Shown here one piece after another: positions 51,535 to 63,900 of a DNA stretch of 64,000 nucleotides. The position numbers and the translations under genes were made by a program. Positions within the stretch are counted from its first letter, which is position 1. Every line of letters begins with the position of its first letter. The notes under the pieces were generated by a model. It was not told where the DNA came from. It saw only the letters and a program-made list of their open reading frames with translations, and ran no database searches. The stretch is from Spironucleus salmonicida (lineage: Eukaryota; Fornicata; Diplomonadida; Hexamitidae): positions 1-64,000 of the forward strand of contig CM035319.1 in the NCBI GenBank assembly GCA_000497125.2, in the 5' to 3' direction.

Positions 51535-51740
51535 TATGGTTTAGATTAAACATTATAAGTACGCTTTTTATCAACAAATAATTGAGTGATACCTTATTTA
51601 GAAATAATATAATCCAATACTACTGTATTTAAGGAAGCTTATATAAATATATCATATAAAATAGCGTTATAATATTTTTATTAATTTGTTAAATATTTAT
51701 TAGCTCAATATAATATAAAATCACTTGAAAAATAAAATAC

Positions 51741-52058
51741 TCAATCAAACTTAATATCTTCTAGCTGTTTATCTAAACTAACCTTTAAAGTATTCAGATT
51801 ACTAACTGTTTATTACTATAAAGTTTTCAAATGTAGTTCAAATTCAGCACTAATCTATTGTTTTTAAATATCAATGATTTTAGTTGTCTGATGTAGTTAT
51901 GAAATGAGTGCATTAACTTTATTCTGAACTGAACTTAGTTCATTTAATTTTTAATGTTTTTAGTTTTTTATAAATTCAATTTCTTTTGTGAGATTCTGAA
52001 ATGTTTATTTCTCTGCAGTTTAAAATAACTCTTTTGTAATAGTTTGTGAAAGATTCAT
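51741..52058 (-). CDS. Small coiled-coil protein, 105 aa
   Basis: 105 codons, nearly all helix-forming, Gln/Lys/Leu-rich heptads over residues 10-100 (FQNLTKEIEFIKNQKHQKL, VNALISQLHQTTKIIDI). Size and composition resemble small scaffold subunits such as BLOC-1 or tethering-complex members, but no specific family is recognised. It lies 206 bases from the ABC transporter stop, on the opposite strand. Confidence 0.65.
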
Positions 52059-52976
52059 TTTAAAGGAAATTTATTGTATATTGATATATTATATTATAAT
52101 CTATTACTAATCTTTTAATTGGCGATCATATTATTAAGTGTATCTGTCCTAACCATATATTACTCGACTTACGTATTAATAGAAATTTACTTGTAATTAA
52201 ACTCTCATATAATGATTTACATTCTTGATATTAATTTTATATTTTTAATAACGAAATTTTAATTAGTATGCTAATAACTTATTATCACTATAATTAATTA
52301 TTATATGACTAAGGGTTTATTGTTATCTATTATTTTAATCTCTTTTAAAATATTTATAGTATTTATTAGGTTATAATTTATAGCTTATACATGATAAATT
52401 AAATATAAGTACTAAGCTGTAATTAATAGAGTAAAGTAAAATAAAGTTATTTTATTGTCAAAAAAATATTAACATTTTCAAATAAAACTAGTCTTTTTAT
52501 TAATTTATATTAAACTAGTATATAATTAATGCTTAAATTACCTATACACTGTATAATAACTACTAATAAATTAATAAAAAAGTAACGCATTATTATGATA
52601 AATTATTATGCTATGTTAACTTTACTAAAATAAATATACACAATTATATAATAACAACTAGAATTATAAAATCAATAATTGTGGTATAGTAAAAAGTAAG
52701 CATGATCCTTTCTGATAAACAAAACTTTATTTTTATTTATAATACTTTGTAAAAGGTGATATTTCAAATCATCATTAGAAAGCTTAATATATAATAACAA
52801 CTCTATAAAACTTAGATTATAACTAAACTATATGACGAATGTAATTTATATAATTTTTTCTTTTTATATAAACTAAGTATTAAACATAATTATGCAAATG
52901 AAAATTATCACTTATAGTAAGATAAAGGAGTCAATAATATCATATAACTTATTAAATACATAATATTTAATAAAAA
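52059..52976. other. AT-rich spacer, nothing seen
   Basis: 918 bases of very high A+T, the longest empty stretch in the dense half of the window. No coding frame under the TGA-only code, no tRNA-like fold and no tandem repeat noticed on either strand. Confidence 0.55.
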
Positions 52977-54920
52977 TCATTAAACAGCAATCTAAGAATT
53001 ATCTTTAACATTAAGCCTTTTCTTAAAATCAAATATATGTTCAGTATTTTATATAAATATCATAAACGATGATAATATCATTGTTAAAATAGTAATTATA
53101 ATAACCAAACCTCCACTGACTATTAGCTCTATTATCACCAATAAAGTCGAACTAAATTGTTCAGCACCAGTAACGTACAACTATAAAGACAATGCGAATA
53201 TTGCTGATACCAAAAGAGAGATAAACATCCATCTTTACTTAGGATAAATACACTTCCCTAATAAACTACTATGATAGCTACCATTTGGTTGACATTTTTA
53301 ACAGTAATCGCAGTGAAAAACATTAATTTTCATCATTATTTAGTCACCAGGTGCACAATATGAAATAAGATCAAATTAGTCAAAATTTAGTTTCTTAATG
53401 TCAATATTTTCACGAATTGGTAATTATATGTAGTTCAATCCTATCATAATTAATATATTGTAAATAAATACAATACACATAATTGCTTCTGACACCCAAA
53501 ATAAGATAAAATTTCGTTTTCTATAGTCTAAAATTATAGGAGGTAAAATAATATCTAACAGGAAAATAAAGATATATCCTAGTATTAATATTTATGATTT
53601 TTTCCTAATTATTATATTTTTATTTCGTTTTGCGACAAGTAAGCTAGTAGCCTCAGGTTTAGTGAACTAAACATTTAATACTATATTAGAACTATCGGAT
53701 TACTAAAGTTAATGTTATAGTTATAAGAGTTCCCCTTATTGCAAAGAAGGAATTAATTACTGAAGAAAACCATCATCTTCTTAAATACTAGCTATTTCTA
53801 CCGGAGAATATTCTTTTAATAACTTTGACTTTCTTCTAAGTAATGATTTATCGGCATATTTCAGTAACAAAGAAAGTCCTTAGAAATCTCCAGATATAAT
53901 TGGATAATGGAATATATTATACTCGTACATTAATGAAACTAGACTTGATAAATGCTAGAATAACTCCTTTTCTTTAAGAGTTTCGATAACAAATTTTTAG
54001 CAGAGTGCATTTCTGGAACAGAATACAAACTATAGCACACTGATACCGTCTTATGATAATTAATCTATAGATACTTATTTCTCAAAAATAATTTTAAGAA
54101 TTTTAATATTTCCAATTATAGCAGCTGCATGGATTGGTAATAGCCCTTATTAGTCATATTGAGTTAGAAATTAGTCTAGTTTATTTTCTTTTTCAAAAAA
54201 ATTAAGTAAATATACAAAACTATCTGTATTAATAACAGAATATGTATGTAAGGACTGATCATAAAATAATTAAATATACTCCAACTTTTACAATAAAAAT
54301 TTCAACACACATACCTCAGCTGATTCTATTGCAAATCTAAGTATAATATCTTTTTTTATAGTGCTTTCGACATCCAATTATATATATAACTCCCAAAGTC
54401 TTGCAAAATAACACTTTATCTATAAATTATGTTCATTAACACATTAACATCGCTAGTTAGAGTAACGAAATAAAACTGCGAGTTCAGATGGTAAAAATTA
54501 TTACTCCTCTGTAGCTCTTTACGATAATAGAATTCTTGATACGTCAGGAAATGTATTTATAAAATCTATGAAATCAACATTAGTTACAACCCCTTTTACA
54601 ATAAGCCTGATAATATTATTATTTTATGCTGTAAGACGAATTAACTCCTCTTTAGGCAACTTCTTTAGAGATTTTAGGCCTTATTAAGCCATCTATCTTA
54701 TAAATGGAAAATCTTGATATTCTTAAGATTATTTTTTATATACTGAATAGTTAAAAACTCTATTAGAAATTTCGTTTAGAAATTTATAGCTAGGCAAAAA
54801 ATCTTGCAGCATATTGACATTTTCTGCATTTGGGTTATACTTATATAACATTAAGTTATCATTCCATATCTAAATCAGTTTGTCCTTCTCAGGGATTTCG
54901 TAATTCTGCTCAAACGACAT
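52977..54920 (-). CDS. Ankyrin-repeat membrane protein, DHHC-palmitoyltransferase-like but lacking DHHC
   Basis: 647 codons. The N-terminal 420 residues are soluble and helical, with at least one clear ankyrin repeat (LLPIHAAAIIGNIKILKIIF, about 285). Then the plan is two membrane helices (ILGYIFIFLLDIIL; ILFWVSEAIMCIVFIYNIL), a cytosolic Cys-rich stretch, and two more helices (FISLLVSAIFALSLQ; LLVIIELIVSGGLVIIITIL). That is the HIP14/ZDHHC17 architecture. The Cys-rich stretch at about 530-556 keeps C-x2-C-x2-C and the Asn-Gly-Ser-Tyr-His that stands for RSHHC, then Cys, but the catalytic Asp-His-His-Cys tetrad is absent (KCIYPKQRW follows instead). A functional palmitoyltransferase is therefore unlikely; a substrate-binding or scaffolding pseudoenzyme is the inference. 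It diverges from the TFIIE-like gene with a 53-base gap. Confidence 0.72.
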
Positions 54921-54973
54921 TTATGAAGAAATAGCAGTAATATTATTATCATATTATATTATTTATTTTACCA
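54921..54973. promoter_or_regulatory. 53-base divergent spacer
   Basis: The shortest divergent gap in the window, almost pure A/T. Any promoter here must serve both genes or extend into coding sequence. Confidence 0.4.
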
Positions 54974-55921
54974 ATGTCACAGCTGCAAGAGTTTATCGAA
55001 AACATGGCTAATCTATGTCTAGATTAAAGCCAGTATGCCTACTTCATAACAATTCTATGCTCAGATAAAACTGCCTCAGAGAAAAACGATTTTAAAATCG
55101 AAAGTGTCCTAAAAAGTCTCTTTGGGGAGACACAGGCCACAACTACTGCAACAGCAAATGAGCCATTTGAGTAGCTGATGAAGTTTGGCTTTATTTTCCG
55201 TGCAGACCAAAATTACACTGCGGTGAACCAGTTCTCGGTTCAGGACTCTACACGCTTCATCTTCGACCCTGAAAAGTTCTTGTACGTTCAGGCGGCGCGC
55301 CTGTAGTAGGTAGTAAGTCTTTTAAAGAGGAATGAAACTCAGATCCCGCAGGGTGACTTCATATGCGCACACTGCCAGTCGTAATTCACTTTGAAGCAGG
55401 TAAAGCTTCAAAAAAATCGATTGATTTGCGACGAGTGTGGAGTGAAAGCGCTCAAAAAAGTGGTAAAATAAGTCAGGTAGTACAGTATGCTAGACACCTT
55501 TTCAGAGTTATTCTAAGAAGCAATATATCTAGTCAATTTAAGCTCGGAAGACATCGAGTCGATAAAAACGTAATATAATAGTATAAAAGGGGATTATAAG
55601 GAAAAGCTTGAGCTGTTGAAAAAAGAGATGTAAAGTAATTCCAAATAAGTCAACAACCAAAAATAGAATGTATTAAATGTTTAATAAATTTTTTAATTTT
55701 AAAAGTTATCAAAAACGAAGTAAGCAAGTTTTCAGAAGGTACGACTCTAGTAAAAATAACTTGGGCTTGACGTAAAGAGTATTTATCGCGGAAAGTAGTG
55801 TTAGTGTTACAGTGCCAAACGTTTATATTTGTTATCTGATTAATCTGAACAGAGACCTTTTTGGTTTTAATCTGTTGAGATTAGAGCAAAGAAATTAATT
55901 AAAGGAGAAAATATTAAGTGA
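54974..55921 (+). CDS. TFIIE alpha-like general transcription factor
   Basis: 315 codons. Residues 1-125 look like a winged-helix domain (FEQLMKFGFIFRADQ, TRFIFDPEKFLYVQAARL) followed by a zinc ribbon at about 135-165 (DFICAHCQSQFTLKQ ... RLICDECG: C-x2-C, about 20 residues, C-x2-C). Then comes a charged helix (IKTQYNSIKGDYKEKLELL) and a basic, Gln-rich C-terminal part. Winged helix plus zinc ribbon in this order and spacing is the TFIIE-alpha/TFE plan; that factor helps RNA polymerase II open promoters and recruits TFIIH. The acidic C-terminal region of animal TFIIE alpha is absent. Alternative: another winged-helix/zinc-ribbon protein. The DNA is clearly less AT-rich over the first 400 bases. 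The stop lies 13 bases from the opposing stop. Confidence 0.65.
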
Positions 55922-55934
55922 TATTATATAATAA

Positions 55935-56849
55935 TCATATTATTTTGCTAATTTGAAATTGTGCTTCATCATATTTTCCAGCCTCTATATTCTCGATACT
56001 AGTTTCAATAAGCTACTGCAGAGACATATCCTACTAATGAATGGTGCATCCAAGTTGGATAGACTGAATTTCTATATCTTTTTAAGCGATTAAATATTAG
56101 AATTAAACTAACATAAGTTATGTTTCCTATTGATGAGTTAAAACAGAGGACTGTAGCTATTTTGTGAGTTACATTTCCCTGTTAGTAAGATCTTATATTT
56201 AAGTTTGCTAGATAGTTAGCTATTAGTCTTTTTGGATTTATAGTTCTTATATTTGTTAGTTCAGCTGTGCGATGACTAATTCAGATTATACTAAGGATTC
56301 TGTATATTGTTTATGGCTTTCATTTAATTATAACTCTTATTAACTGACAGTAGTTTATAATATTAAAGCTAAATCATCAGATGCTTGTGTGGAGATTGTA
56401 ATTTAGTCTACAAATATTTATTGAACCTAAAAGGAGTGATCTAGTAAAACTATTTCTTCTACTTATGTGAAGATAGTATTTTTTTCAACTTACTAAGTTT
56501 AGAGAAGCATATTCCATTACTCTATTCTACTTTATTCTTAATTTCTACATAATTCTTTAAACTAATTGCAATACTACTAAGCTTTTTATCTATAGCACTA
56601 TAACTTCTACTCAATAAGAATATCAATTTCACTTTTAACTAAATCCATTTTATCTGCGGTTGAAAGTTCTAAATCATGTGCAAATGTTTGTTCAAATAAT
56701 ATCATTTATTGTAAATATCTCTGATTAGTCTGTTCTAATTCTATTCGCTATCTCTCGTTGATGGTTAATTGTGTTTAATAGTTCTTTAAAAGATCTTGAT
56801 GTTAACATTTGAGTTAAATTACTTAATTGCTAAGTAAAATTTCTTCCAT
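55935..56849 (-). CDS. Glutamine-rich coiled-coil protein, 304 aa
   Basis: 304 codons from ATG (MEEILLSNQ) to TGA, helical throughout with almost continuous heptads and more than 60 Gln, most encoded by TAA/TAG (LLKNYQTQLTINERQRIEL, SELVIAQLNQQIQELQIQ). No other domain. It follows the 59-codon gene at 56960 on the same strand by 110 bases. Such proteins are often cytoskeletal or tethering factors, but nothing specific is seen. Confidence 0.7.
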
Positions 56850-56959
56850 TAAATTAAAAAATAATAGTAATATATTATATAAATTTAATGAATATATAAA
56901 ATTACAAATAGTAATTCTACTGGTGAAGTTATTAAGAGGCAATACTTCTGCCAATAATC

Positions 56960-57139
56960 TCACTAAAAGAGCTCTGGGTTTTCTTATTCATATTATATGG
57001 CTTCGATAAGTGTTTGAACCTGACTTAAATAAAATTCATTAGTCTTAGTTGTCTTACATGACTCTTTAAATGATCCAAGTTCTTTTATGGCTTCAGCATA
57101 AGTTAATTCTTCATGCTATTATAGAAGTTTAAACTCCAT
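56960..57139 (-). CDS. Small hypothetical protein, 59 aa
   Basis: 59 codons from ATG (MEFKLLQQH) to TGA, an amphipathic helical peptide with balanced charge (LTYAEAIKELGSFKE, FYLSQVQTLIEAI). The composition is protein-like and less AT-driven than the flanks, which supports it over a chance frame, but at this length chance is a real alternative. It could be a small complex subunit; it could also be a first exon of the 55935 gene, although that gene has its own good ATG. Confidence 0.5.
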
Positions 57140-57430
57140 TAAGGAACGGAATTATATTTATAAAAATATAATACAATATAATACAGTATTTACTTTTTTT
57201 GTAATGATTAAAATAAAATTAAGCTGGTATCTCTCCTTTTTATCATAAAATTAATTCTTCTCCTTTTATTTAATCATAGTATTAGTCGATGTATTGTAAC
57301 TTTTTGGTATTCTATTTTATTTTTCACATAATAATACTCAAAGAATAAGTCCCACATAATTTAAGATTCAATCTTTAATCCAGTTCATAACATTTTAGAA
57401 CTCTCATTAATAATAATTTACAATATTTGA
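57140..57430 (-). other. Spacer with coding-like remnants
   Basis: On the minus strand, short pieces in two frames read as protein (for example IMWDLFFEYYYVKNKIEYQ), directly downstream of the 57431 open frame. They may be the broken far end of that gene. The rest is AT-rich spacer. Confidence 0.3.
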
Positions 57431-57862
57431 TCAAGTGTTGTTCTGTGGATTTTTCATAGTGTTATTTTCGATAATATATTTTTTAAAAAATTATTCTAAA
57501 AGACCACCAACTCTTATAACTAAATTATCAATTTTGATAACTTCATTCTTATTTTTTATTGTATTTTAGATAGTTGATGTTTCATATCTCTATTAATCCT
57601 TTACATTATTGAGAAAATATTTCGAATAAGAAAACGTACTAGGAATAATTTTTTCGTTTTGCTTTACTGGAATTTATTTTTTATTAAATTTACAGTACAA
57701 GCAAAGCTTATAGAGTTTTACATTAAATGAGGATGTTTTATATTCAGCACATTTTCTTGTATTTTCGTAGATACATAAATTTAGTATAGTACTATTAGTT
57801 GTTTTATTTTCTGAGATTACTTTATTAGCTACCAGTTTATTAACTGTATTTAGTTTTATCAT
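57431..57862 (-). CDS. Hypothetical protein, 143 aa, possibly a truncated gene
   Basis: 143 codons from ATG (MIKLNTVNK) to TGA. Four cysteines cluster at residues 32-62 (LCIYENTRKCAEY, KLCLYCKF), suggesting a small metal-binding site; the remainder is basic and helical (VIRVGGLLEQFFKKYII). Not recognised. Coding-like sequence in another frame just past the stop suggests that the present end may be premature. It diverges from the giant membrane protein gene, 82 bases between starts. Confidence 0.45.
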
Positions 57863-57944
57863 GTCAGTGATGTTGACACATAATTAGTAGTTGGGCTTAA
57901 TTAAATCTTCTCTTTGGGTATAAATTTTAGTTCAATTTTTATAT
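57863..57944. promoter_or_regulatory. 82-base divergent spacer
   Basis: AT-rich gap between opposite starts; presumed shared promoter region if the gene at 57431 is real. No motif assigned. Confidence 0.3.
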
Positions 57945-60900
57945 ATGCTCTTATTTTTGGAATGCTTATTATAACTTGGTAGCGTATTAACATAACATAC
58001 ATTAACAACATATTATTATCGTATTTTACTTTACATTATAATTATAGGTATTTAGTTTCCATTATATTTTAATAATTAAAGAAAGTTTATTGATATTACC
58101 CCTAAATAAGATAAACTTTTTAGTACTAGCCTATCAGTATAATTTATTTTATAGCTTGCTGCCTTTTATGGTAGTGAGTTTATAGGATCATTTAGATAGT
58201 AGTATAATCAGGATTTTTCTTATTTAACATAACCTTCAAATGTAACATAAAAACAAACAAATGAGATATCTAAATTGATTGGTTAGTGTGAATAATAGCT
58301 AGAAGACTTTAAATTATTATACGAAAATATTTATGCAAACATATTTCTTAACTACGCTATGTGCGGATAAACAATAGAATATATTAGTTTATTTGATATT
58401 GAAGAAGCACTTCCAATTCCATTATTATTAGAGTATTTACGTGCTTGGAAAACTCCAGACCAGGCTTACTCAAGCATATTATATTATTTAAAATAAATCA
58501 GCATTCTCGAAAAAGTAAAAAATGATGATTCTCCATATAATCCCATACACCCACTTGATTGCTTCACGAAGTACTAATAGCAATAAACTAATCTTCAAAA
58601 AATATTAAGAAATAACTGTATTAAACAAAGTATTCTTTTAAATGATCACTGGAATAAAGACGAACTAGACTAAAAAGACAAAAGAAATAATTCAATTAAT
58701 CCAGAGTTAGCTTTATTTAAAAATAATTATTAATTTCCTAGCCCTTAAAAATTTGCAGGTGGTTTGTTTTTGGTAGAAGCTTAAGATATTAACAATTATA
58801 AGTTTCTTTTTTAACATGTATTGATATAATCTGAAGATTTTTATTACGTGTTTATACCAACATTATCGCAATTATCAAGTATTACTGGAAATCTACATAG
58901 ATTATCCTTTAATAATATACATATATCATCTTCAACTTAAAATCTCAGACAAATTAGATTATTTGCGTTAATTTCTTTAGCTAGAATAATGTTTCCACTC
59001 AAATAATAGATTGATGGCAAATTCAAACTTCCACTTACATCCTCATTTTTATTTTATTAGTACTAACAGAGTCGAATACTGTCTAAACTAAAATATGGAA
59101 ATCCGTTTATTTTGAAACTTTTTGTTGATAATCTAAGCTATAATTCTAAAAAATTATATGAATTTTCGCCATATCTACTTTCTTAATAGCAATCAAATAA
59201 CGATGCCTAATTGTTATAGTTTGTTTTGGTCGAATATTTTCTTACCCGAATCGTTACTACCTAATAATCGACACCTAGATTATATAAATTTCTTAATATT
59301 TATTATAATTAACATTATAAATTTATTCATAAGTTAATGACATACCAAGAGCAAGAATTTGATTATTAGGAAGTTTGCACAATACCAAATATGCTAACAT
59401 TAAATGCGCTCATTATTTAATTTAGTAGTGCTATTATTGATAAACGAGCTACAAGTTTACAAAATGTTGTTAACACCCTAATTTTAAACAGATCCACATA
59501 TATGTCTAGACATTCTAACTGTTCTTATAAAAGTTGGATACGTTTTTAAAAAGTAAAATTAGATCTTTAACTGAAATAATTATCCTTGACGCCAGAATTT
59601 TCAAACGAGATAGTTAAAGCATTATCCTATTTAACAGAATTAGATTAGTATCAATAATTTGTTGATTAATTGGAATAATCAATATAAGAAAGGCACATGA
59701 ATATTATAAATGAAGTTAGTAAATTTATTTTTGAAACACAGTAAATATTTTATAAACTAATTAATATTTAAAGCTAAACAAATATAAATTATACCAGGAC
59801 AATCTGCTTGTTGTAAAATTTTTAAGACTAAGAAAATTAATAGGATTGGGATGAATAAGATGTTGATCAGAGAATAAACTTAGATTCCTGCTTTCTTATA
59901 CATGATTCTGAATTGCATTATCATAGGTAAATTTTTAGACAAGTTTAGTTTTATAATTTCATAAGGTTGAGTAATTTAATTTATTATTTACAAATTAATT
60001 TGGCGTAACATTTTACAAGCAAAAAAAATATGAATAGGCTACATAAAGATGGTTCACTGTTAGATAATTCAATGATTGGTTTATCCACATTTATTGATTT
60101 TCTTTAACAAGATATTGTAAAGTAATAAATTGGCATTTCTTATGAATGTTCAATAAATACATGTTCAAGTAGTTCTAGTTCATTCTCTGATGTTTCAGAT
60201 GAAGATTCTATAGTGGAAGATGACAAAAGTTATCTTAATACTGATATTAATTTAAATAATCCTTGGAAATTTGAAGATGATTTTTCATTAATTAATGCAA
60301 ACTATTATTTTATAGATTCAGATAATATTTTAAAATTAAATCATTAGCCTGATTAAAATACACCAGAATTTCTAATAAGTGTTTTGAAATAGGATTTCAA
60401 GATAATTAAAAATCCAAGCATTAAAATATATCAGCATCTTGTTCATTTGTTAACAGCTTTACACGACATTAAAATATAAGATAATACAACTAGAGCAAAA
60501 AATTCCACTTATTTTATAGTTCCAAGATTATACAATATTTAATTAGAATTAGAATAGTTAGTATAACGACTCTTTAAGCAAATTCAAGAAATTAAATAAT
60601 CTAGCTGTTTAAATTATATTAATAAAGTCTAGCTAGACTAAGTTATAAATTCAATCAATCTTATTGAAAACTAAATAATAAGATTATTTAATGCAAAATC
60701 ATTATTGCTAAAACGATAATTTATAACATAAGATTAATTTCTTACGATTAAGCTTGATATCTTACGTTCCTTTGATCTTACTTATGGATATCCTACCGTT
60801 GAGATTGCCAATTAATCTATAGACCAAAAATAAAAATTAATATTAATTTGTGAGGCGTATTGTTGCGAAAATGAAAAAATTTCATAGTAATTATTCTAAT

Positions 60901-63900
60901 AAAGTTTAAAATTACCACGATGCGGTGGCTGCTATTCATTTAATTCAAACTACCGTATTAATTGCCATTCATCATGGAAAGAATAATTTTTATGGGAAAA
61001 AAATATTGATACTATATCTGCTGGAAATATTGAGATAGCATCCCCTGATAATTCTTCTAAATTAAAAACTAGCAAACCTGTATAATAAGTAGAATAACTA
61101 TCCCAGAAATTTCCATTTTATAAGAAAAATTATTTCTTTTCTTCAATAATTGCTTTATTTTCTATATTTACGTTACTTTTTGTTCAATATTTTTACACTA
61201 ATAATAATCTACCATTAAATAGTCTATAAGAATCTAATTTGTAATTATCTAGCGCAATATTCGGTCTATAAAATATGTTTGACGATATTAATATAGTTTC
61301 TTAGAGATATAATTTCAATTCTTTAGAGAATTCGTCATACCTCACTTTTAATTTTAATAAATATAGACAGAGTTAAGAATCGCTCCTAAAATCGTTTATC
61401 TATACTAATGCTATTTATAAAAAAACGTCATTCGCTAATATTTATACATAAATTGTAAATACTAATATATTTGGTACTAATTATAGTGCTATTCATAATT
61501 AAGACACCATTAATTTCAACTATTGCTCAGTGAATATAGGATAACTAGATGCTGACATTTTATAACATATTAATTTAATTATTGCAACTAAACCTTCACA
61601 ATCTAAAATAGCTAAAGATATCTTCTATAATATTACTTCGGAAAAAATAACTAACATTAAATTTAAAAAGCTTAACTTAATGATTCCATACTATCGAAAA
61701 GGATTCGTTTAGTAAAAATTTCTTATATCTGTAGATAATGATATTATACCGCTTAATTTAGTGTAAGCTTAGTTATTTTATATTTACTAATCTAGTTGCC
61801 TTTTATAGACCACAATGCATTATTTATATAGTGGTAAATCATAAACTGAGAGCCAAGTAATATTGAATAAAGTAGAAGATAAATTAATGAGTCTCCAAAA
61901 TTCATACATTTAATCATTTGATTTTATTTTTAATTAGTAACTGTAAACAATGATGTTTTAAAATGAACTACTAATAAAACTATTTTTAATGTTATACATT
62001 TTTGTAGTTTTAGCTGTTTTATTTATTTAATAGGTAATTTACATTTAATATTAGAGTAAAAATTTAGTTATTTGTAAATTAGATAAAGGATCAATAATTT
62101 CATAGCTTTTGTAGCTACCAAAGGAGCTTTTAAAGACAATTAAAAATAAATATCGACTAGCAACCAAACTTACTACAAAAATTTCTGATTACTAATGTAT
62201 ATTTGATGTTGAAAAAAAAATTACTATTCTTTCTTCTGTAAAAACTAATTTAACACCTTAATTAGAGGCATTTTAAAGAATGTTAAAACCATTTTTAGTT
62301 AGTGTTAGAGTTAATAAGTTTGATATTTTTACGACACTTATTTTAGTAGAGTTTGCGCTAAAAACTATAAGCACCATTGTTTTAATAATATAAATTTCAC
62401 CATAGTTCCAGTATGATCAATTATAAACATATAATTCATACATAAATGACGACCCTTATTATTTTAAAAAACCAAGTATTGTCGGCAAGATATCAACATA
62501 TCCAATTGAAATATAATAATTTTATAATTACGATAATGACGAGCTTAAAAATCTAGCAAAATAACTTTAATTACCAAAAATCAGTAATTACAAATGTATC
62601 ATGGACACGAAAACAGCAATTAGCCAAATATTAGTTGATTATATGTGGATATAGACTTGGTATCACACTGTTTAAATAAAAGAATAGGCTGATGATTAGA
62701 ATAATCTTTAGTCTCTTATTAATATATTGCCGTTTTATGAGCTATTACGTTTAAAACACCAACTAGTGTTTCATCTACATATTCAAGATAATAATACTTT
62801 AGACATATATGGCTTATTTTAAGAAGTAAATCGACTTATTGAGAAGTATCCGACTTTAAATACTAATAAAATTGAATATTTATTTAAATATTAAAAACCG
62901 GCATTTATTCCATTAGAAGCAAGTTTAAACTAACTTTGTTTGAAGATTCACTAATATAGAAAGTAAATTTAATTATATAATTATAAAGTTTTTCAAATTA
63001 TTATTGAAACTCTACTTTTGTTGATTAATTTTTACTAGTTAATTACACTCTTTTATATATTAATAGTGTATATGCTAAAAATAAATTTAAACTAATCTTA
63101 ATGTGAAGAATTTTAAATAATAGAGTACAATTATATTAAGAAGATGATTTTCTCTAATTATTCAATAATTTGCTACTGTCTTATTATGGCATTTACTATT
63201 GTCAGTATCCCAATATAATTGTACTACTATTGCTTATATTTCTATATTTTTGTTACTGATTAAGAAAAATATTCTTATTAACTTTATGTAGTTTTGGGGA
63301 AAATATTAGAGGTATAGACAGTATTTTAATCTATTGCTGCATTAATAGTTCTGGTAATTTTTAGAAAAGCTCTTTATGTCTTGGCATCATTAGGGTATCC
63401 AGAAGAGTACTAAACCCTTACAATTTAGGAAGATATAAAATTCCCTTAAGTTCTTGAAGATACAGTAGCTCCAGATTAACCTTATGCATAGTAATTTATA
63501 TATGAATCTCCTGATTTTATTTTCCCATATCCAGTATAAGATATGAAATCAGATATCTATGATTAAATAGTATATTTTACAAATATTGTTTTTGTAGCGT
63601 TAACAACAATTATTATAATTTTTGTCTGCTACTAAAACACCGCTAATTTATCGTTTTTCTAGTTAGCAAGGTTTTAACATATTAATAACATGATATCGAC
63701 ACAGAGTTTGGGATATTATACTCATTCTAATGATTATATTATATAAACAGGAGTTTATTAAAACTTAGTTAGTGAATAGAGAGATATTTAACTATTTTTA
63801 AAAAATAGTGATGTTTCTGGTGCATATTTATATAAGTAGTTCATAAAAGATTCTCATTATAATAACCCAACTTATTATCTTTTTATAGACTAAATTCAAG

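Noticed and set aside
52059-52976. Search for tRNA, small nuclear RNA or CRISPR-like repeats in this and other spacers
   Set aside because: No cloverleaf, conserved snRNA box or regularly spaced repeat was seen; an RNA profile search would be needed to exclude divergent RNAs.
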